64,000 nt of DNA from Streptomyces flavochromogenes (GTDB lineage: Bacteria; Actinomycetota; Actinomycetes; Streptomycetales; Streptomycetaceae). Positions 60,683 through 64,000 of the stretch are shown here, one piece after another; position 1 is the first letter of the stretch, and every line of letters starts with the position of its first letter. The position numbers were made by a program, and so were the translations under genes. The stretch is from assembly GCF_000717595.1 (NCBI RefSeq), contig NZ_JNZO01000038.1, positions 1 to 64,000 of the forward strand. Direction: 5' to 3'. The notes beneath the pieces were generated by a model. It made no database searches and was not told the DNA's origin. It was given only the letters and a program-made list of their open reading frames with translations.

Positions 60683-62050
60683 TCAGACCGGCGCCGCCTC
60701 CTCCGGCTCCTCCGTCCGCGCCCGCTCCGGCAGGGTCTCCGGCAGCAGGGCGAAGCAGCCCAGGCTCACCAGAGCCACCACCGTCAGATAGGCCGCGACG
60801 CCCCAGGGCGGACCGGAGCCCCCGTCGGAGAGCGTGGTGGCGACGATGGGGGTGAGCGCGCCGCCCAGGACACCGGCGAGGTTGTAGCCGACGGCGGCAC
60901 CGGTGCAGCGCACGCGGGGCTCGTACAGCTCCGGGAGGTACGCGGCCACCACCGCGAACATCGTGATGAAGGCGAGCAGCGCGCCCAGGAAGCCCAGGAA
61001 CATCAGGAACGGGCGCGCGGTGTGCAGCAGGGCCACCATCGGGAACATCCACAGCGCGGAGGCCGCGCACCCCGCCAGACACAGCGGCCGCCGGCCCCAG
61101 CGGTCGCCGAGGATCGCGAGGAACGGTGTGGCCGCACCTTTGATCGCGACCGCCGCCATGACGCAGGTCAGCATCACCGTGCTGCTCACCCCGAGCCGCT
61201 CGGTGCCGTAGGACAGCGCCCAGGTGGAGACCGTGTAGAAGGTGGCGTAGCCGACCGCGAGAGCCCCGGCGGTCAGCAGCACGAGCCGCCAGTGGTCACG
61301 GGCGACCTCGGCCAGCGGGGCGCCCGCGGTCCGCCCGGCGGCGGACAGCTTCTCGAACTGCGGGGTCTCCGCGAGCGAGGAGCGCAGCAGCAGTCCGACC
61401 CCCGCGAGCACCCCCGCGGCCCAGAACGGCACCCGCCAGCCCCAGGAGCGGAACTCCGCGTCGCTCAGACCGGCCGAGAGCGCCAGCATCACCCCGTTCG
61501 CGAGCAGGAAGCCGATCGACGGGCCGATCTGCGGGAAGCTCGACCAGAGCGCGCGCCGGTTCTCGGGGGCGTGCTCGGCGGTGAGGAGGACGGCCCCGCC
61601 CCACTCGCCGCCGAGGCCCAGACCCTGGAGGAAGCGGAGCACGAGCAGCAGGACGGGTGCCGTGATGCCGATCGTCCCGTACGTGGGCACGCAGCCGACC
61701 GCGACCGTGGCGCAGCCGGTCAGGAGCAGCGAGGCGAAGAGGACCGGGCGTCGTCCGTACCGGTCGCCGACGTGGCCGAAGAGGACCGATCCGAGCGGCC
61801 GGGACACGAAGCCGACGGCGAAGGTGCCGAAGGCGGCCAGGGTCCCGGCGAGCGGGGAGAAGGTCGGGAAGAAGAGCGGCCCCAGGACGAGGGCGGCGGC
61901 GGTCCCGTAGACGAAGAAGTCGAAGAACTCGATGGCGGTGCCGACGAGCGAGGCGGCGGCGAGCCGCCCCATCGAGGGCGCGGAGGGCGCTGCGGGCGGG
62001 ACGGGCGAAACCGGGGACGAGGGTGGCGACGGAGCGTTACGGAGGCTCAT
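60683..62050 (-). CDS. MFS transporter, metabolite:proton symporter (MHS) type
   Basis: 455 residues; ATG at 62050 (an internal ATG at 61972 starts the conserved region). MHS-subfamily signature: LVGTAIEFFDFFVYGTAAAL, GRPLGS-like SRPLGSVLFGHVGDRYGRRP (motif A), RFLQGLGLGGEWGGAVLLTA and the second-half GDRWGRRPLCLAG. Relatives import citrate, shikimate, proline or betaine. Twelve helices. N-terminal 26 residues are Pro/Ser-rich. Substrate unknown. Converges on terC. Confidence 0.9.
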   Translation of the reverse strand: MSLRNAPSPPSSPVSPVPPAAPSAPSMGRLAAASLVGTAIEFFDFFVYGTAAALVLGPLFFPTFSPLAGTLAAFGTFAVGFVSRPLGSVLFGHVGDRYGRRPVLFASLLLTGCATVAVGCVPTYGTIGITAPVLLLVLRFLQGLGLGGEWGGAVLLTAEHAPENRRALWSSFPQIGPSIGFLLANGVMLALSAGLSDAEFRSWGWRVPFWAAGVLAGVGLLLRSSLAETPQFEKLSAAGRTAGAPLAEVARDHWRLVLLTAGALAVGYATFYTVSTWALSYGTERLGVSSTVMLTCVMAAVAIKGAATPFLAILGDRWGRRPLCLAGCAASALWMFPMVALLHTARPFLMFLGFLGALLAFITMFAVVAAYLPELYEPRVRCTGAAVGYNLAGVLGGALTPIVATTLSDGGSGPPWGVAAYLTVVALVSLGCFALLPETLPERARTEEPEEAAPV

Positions 62051-62097
62051 GTCGCGGCAACTACCCCGCCGCCATCCGGGTTACGGGGGCGTGCGGA

Positions 62098-62123
62098 AGC
62101 GCGTGGCTGCTCAGCCACGCGCT
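62098..62123 (-). terminator. Terminator of the former MBL-fold gene
   Basis: AGCGCGTGGCTG (62098-62109) and CAGCCACGCGCT (62112-62123) form a perfect 12-bp stem, 29 bp past the stop of the MBL-fold remnant; retained although the gene is truncated. Confidence 0.8.
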
Positions 62124-62151
62124 CTCCGTATCCGGAGGCTTCCCCGAGGGG

Positions 62152-62358
62152 TTACCAGCCGCGCTCGCGCCACACGGCGAGCGAGGGCCGCTCGTCACCC
62201 AGCGTGGTGTCCTTGCCGTGGCCCGGGTAGATCCAGGACTCGTCCGGGAGCACCGCGAAGAGCTTGGTCTCGACGTCGTGGATCAGGCTCGCGAAGGCCT
62301 CGGGGTCCTTCCAGGTGTTGCCCACCCCGCCGGGGAACACCACAGCACGCGCCAACAC
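62152..62358 (-). pseudogene. 3' remnant of an MBL-fold metallo-hydrolase gene
   Basis: Only the last ~64 codons remain: VFPGGVGNTWKDPEAFASLI, then a helix and YPGHGKDTTLGDERP ending in WRERGW, the C-terminal third of an MBL-fold hydrolase (glyoxalase II-like), including the late metal His in PGHG. The N-terminal HxHxDH part is absent; upstream of about 62345 the sequence is unrelated. The ATG at 62358 that opens the frame has no ribosome site. In other Streptomyces an intact MBL gene occupies this region near uvrA, as I recall, so this is a rearrangement breakpoint. Confidence 0.8.
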
Positions 62359-62445
62359 ACGAGGTCACGGCGGCGCGTAAACCTACGGGCCGTGCCTCCG
62401 CAGCGTCGAAGTGGGCCGACCGCATCAGATGCGGCCGTGCCCTTC

Positions 62446-63069
62446 TCAGCGGTGGCGCGGGCGAGGCAGCAAGGCGAACGCGCTCTCCGCGATCGAGGTC
62501 AGGCGGGCGGGACTGTGGCCGTACGCGCCGACGACATCGGTCCCGCGGATGATGGTCAGCAGAAGGTACGCGAGGTCGTCGGGATCCGCGTCGGGGTCGA
62601 TGTCGCCGTTGCGCTGCGCCGCTCGCACACACTCGGCCACCGCCGTCGCGAGCACGGAGAAGCAGTCGTTGGCCAGGCGTTTCACCTCGGAGTCGGAGGC
62701 GCCGATCTCCAGGGCCATCTTGGCGGCGAAGCAGGCCGCCGCCGCCCGGTCAGGGGCGGGGGGTACGTCGGCGGCGAGTGGCACCCCGTGGACGGCGCGG
62801 AGCAAGTACGCGTGCAGTCGTTCCAGGGCGCCCTCGTCCGGTCCTGCGAGCGCCTTCGGCGCAAACTGCCCCAGCCGGGCGAAGTAGCCGGCCATCGCCT
62901 GCAGCAGCACGCCGTGCTTGCCGTCGAACGCGGCATAGAGGCTGCCGCGGCCCAGGCCGGTGGCGGCGCTGATGTCGTCGACGCTCGTGCCGTTGTAGCC
63001 CGAGGCGCGGAACTGCCGCTCGGCGGCATGCAGGACGTGGTCGCGGTCGAAGCTTCGTGGTCTCGCCAT
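62446..63069 (-). CDS. TetR-family transcriptional regulator
   Basis: 207 residues from the ATG at 63069; TACCTT ends 6 nt upstream and TTGTCA lies 18 bp further up, suggesting a leaderless message. HTH: FDRDHVLHAAERQFRASGYN, GTSVDDISAATGLGRGSLYA, AFDGKHGVLL. The C-terminal ligand domain resembles TetR_C_11 members that repress efflux genes (RGTDVVGAYGHSPARL). Divergent from the MFS remnant: a regulator whose target transporter has been destroyed. Confidence 0.9.
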   Translation of the reverse strand: MARPRSFDRDHVLHAAERQFRASGYNGTSVDDISAATGLGRGSLYAAFDGKHGVLLQAMAGYFARLGQFAPKALAGPDEGALERLHAYLLRAVHGVPLAADVPPAPDRAAAACFAAKMALEIGASDSEVKRLANDCFSVLATAVAECVRAAQRNGDIDPDADPDDLAYLLLTIIRGTDVVGAYGHSPARLTSIAESAFALLPRPRHR

Positions 63070-63150
63070 ACACCGAAGGTAAAGCCGACCCGCCGTTATT
63101 GACAACCCAGTACAGAACCATCTAGGTTTCTGACTGTTCAGTACACAACC
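63070..63150. promoter_or_regulatory. Divergent promoters and operator of the TetR regulator
   Basis: On the plus strand TTGACA (63099-63104), 18 bp, TAGGTT (63123-63128) forms a near-consensus promoter reading towards the MFS remnant. On the minus strand TTGTCA/TACCTT serve the TetR gene. CAGTACAGAACCATC (63109-63123) is repeated as CAGTACACAACCATC (63140-63154), and ACTGTTCAGT lies between, consistent with operator sites. Confidence 0.6.
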
Positions 63151-63171
63151 ATCCTGAGCTCACCGGACAGG

Positions 63172-63345
63172 GTGTGTGTACGCCTGGCGCGATGGAGAGC
63201 AACCCATGCCTTTGCGCTTCTCCGCGCCGCCCGACGTTGCGACGCCTTCCAGGCCGGCAAGCCCGGTCTGATCCTCGCGATCCTGGCGACGGCGAGTTCC
63301 ATCGCCGGACTGGATCTGTACATCACGAACGTGGGGCTGTCCTCG
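63172..63345 (+). pseudogene. N-terminal remnant of an MFS transporter gene
   Basis: From about 63247 the translation GKPGLILAILATASSIAGLD, continuing LYITNVGLSS, is the first transmembrane helix of EmrB/QacA-type drug:H+ antiporters. Similarity stops at 63345, after about 33 residues, where hydrolase sequence begins. A proper start with ribosome site is not obvious (ATG candidates at 63172 and 63207). It lies in the position of the TetR regulator's usual target. Confidence 0.65.
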
Positions 63346-63451
63346 GCGCGGGGCACTTTCTGCACCTCGAACAGCCCAAGACGGCGCCGACCACATCCTC
63401 GGCTTTCTGAACGGCTGCCCCCCTCCAACCACCCAGAACTCGAAGGGTTGA
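63342..63451 (+). pseudogene. C-terminal remnant of an alpha/beta-hydrolase gene, frameshifted
   Basis: LGAGHFLHLEQPKT (63342-63383) is the catalytic-His terminus of alpha/beta-hydrolases. The frame then breaks; shifted by one base, ADHILGFLNG (63386-63415) completes the usual terminus and runs to a TGA at 63449. One missing base near 63384 restores the whole reading. It abuts the MFS remnant with no gap. Confidence 0.65.
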
Positions 63452-63458
63452 CCGAACC

Positions 63459-64000
63459 ATGACTGAGAAGGAAAGGCAGGAGGCCATGGCTGTGGCGACT
63501 CCTCCGTACGCGAGCGACGCACTGGCCGAGGGGACCGTCGACGCGGTGGTGATCGGCGGGGGCGCCGCGGGGTTGAACGGTGCACTGATTCTCGCCCGCT
63601 CCCGCCGCTCGGTCGTCGTGATCGACAGCGGCTCCCCGCGCAACGCGCCCGCGGAGGCCGTGCACGGTTTCATCGTCTTGGACGGCACCCCGCCGTCCGA
63701 TGTCCTTCGGCGGGGCCGGGAGCAGGTGCGCCAGTACGGCGGACGCGTCGTGTTCGGCGAGGTGGTCTCGGCCGAGTCCGCCGCCCCGTCGGCGGACGGG
63801 GACCTGCGGTTCACCGTCACCCTGGCCGACGGCCGCAGCATCACCGCTCGCCGCATCCTGGTGGCCACCGGCCTCACGGATGTGCTGCCACAGGTGCCCG
63901 GGCTCGCCGAGCACTGGGGACACAGTGTGGTGCACTGCCCGTACTGCCACGGCTGGGAGGTGCGCGATGAGCCCATCGGCATTCTCGCCACCGGACCGGT
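63459..64000 (+). CDS. Thioredoxin-reductase-like NAD(P)/FAD flavoprotein (3' end outside window)
   Basis: Open to the window end; 180 residues visible from the ATG at 63459 (ATG at 63486, with AGGAGG upstream, is the alternative). FAD motif VVIGGGAAGLNGALILARS, GSPRNAPAEAVHGF, ILVATGLTDVLPQVPGLAE and the redox-active HCPYCHGWEVRD (CxxC) place it in the thioredoxin-reductase-like class II flavoproteins. Many members lacking a dedicated thioredoxin are dithiol oxidases or work in accessory metabolism (for example near TetR-regulated drug genes). It follows gene debris and may be a recent neighbour. Confidence 0.85.
   Translation, partial: MTEKERQEAMAVATPPYASDALAEGTVDAVVIGGGAAGLNGALILARSRRSVVVIDSGSPRNAPAEAVHGFIVLDGTPPSDVLRRGREQVRQYGGRVVFGEVVSAESAAPSADGDLRFTVTLADGRSITARRILVATGLTDVLPQVPGLAEHWGHSVVHCPYCHGWEVRDEPIGILATGP

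Noticed and set aside
1..64000. CRISPR arrays and intact insertion sequences
   Set aside because: No regularly spaced repeats and no transposase-like protein were recognised.

Overview
The window is about 64 kb of very GC-rich DNA with GTG/TTG starts, purine-rich Shine-Dalgarno sites, many leaderless promoters (TANNNT box 6-8 nt before the start codon), a long chaplin, TAT and lipoprotein exports, and a gene order (pyk, ANTAR regulator, liv operon, polA, rpsA, coaE, uvrB, ter genes) that I recognise as the conserved chromosomal core of Streptomyces. I assign it to Streptomyces; the species cannot be named from sequence alone.

Left part (1-15.6 kb). The window opens inside a PLP-dependent decarboxylase gene, translationally coupled to a lysine/ornithine N-monooxygenase: the first two steps of a hydroxamate-siderophore pathway. 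A TAT-exported nucleotidase converges on them. Then come a SIMPL-domain protein, pyruvate kinase, a free-standing LAGLIDADG/HTH protein beside an unusual tRNA (CAA anticodon, short variable arm), a PdtaR-like ANTAR response regulator, and a five-gene branched-chain amino acid ABC importer (livF-G-M-H-J) on the minus strand.

Middle (15-38 kb). Hotdog thioesterase, YdeP-type molybdopterin oxidoreductase, polA, DUF4184 membrane protein, a modular lytic transglycosylase, a small membrane protein plus DUF3068 protein, HrpB helicase, a methyltransferase, rpsA with a long structured leader, PAC2 protein, coaE, a TPR protein, two small minus-strand membrane or lipoprotein genes, and an SNF2 helicase coupled to a SWIM zinc-finger protein.

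Right part (38-62 kb). Chaplin with sortase signal, DUF2293 protein, AlaA-type aminotransferase divergent from an HxlR regulator, a MerR/SDR pair, VOC protein, P-loop-less uridine-kinase-like protein, pseudouridine catabolism pair (psuG-psuK-like), cupin, a secreted metallophosphatase operon, MFS transporters, an O6-alkylguanine methyltransferase, MHYT sensor, uvrB, and a ter cluster (TerD, TerD fused to an FtsK-like module, TerC under a yybP-ykoY manganese riboswitch).

Right edge (62.1-64 kb). Synteny breaks. A metallo-beta-lactamase-fold gene survives only as its 3' end, followed by a TetR regulator, debris of an MFS transporter fused to debris of an alpha/beta-hydrolase, and a thioredoxin-reductase-like flavoprotein that runs off the window. 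This looks like the start of an accessory, rearranged segment.
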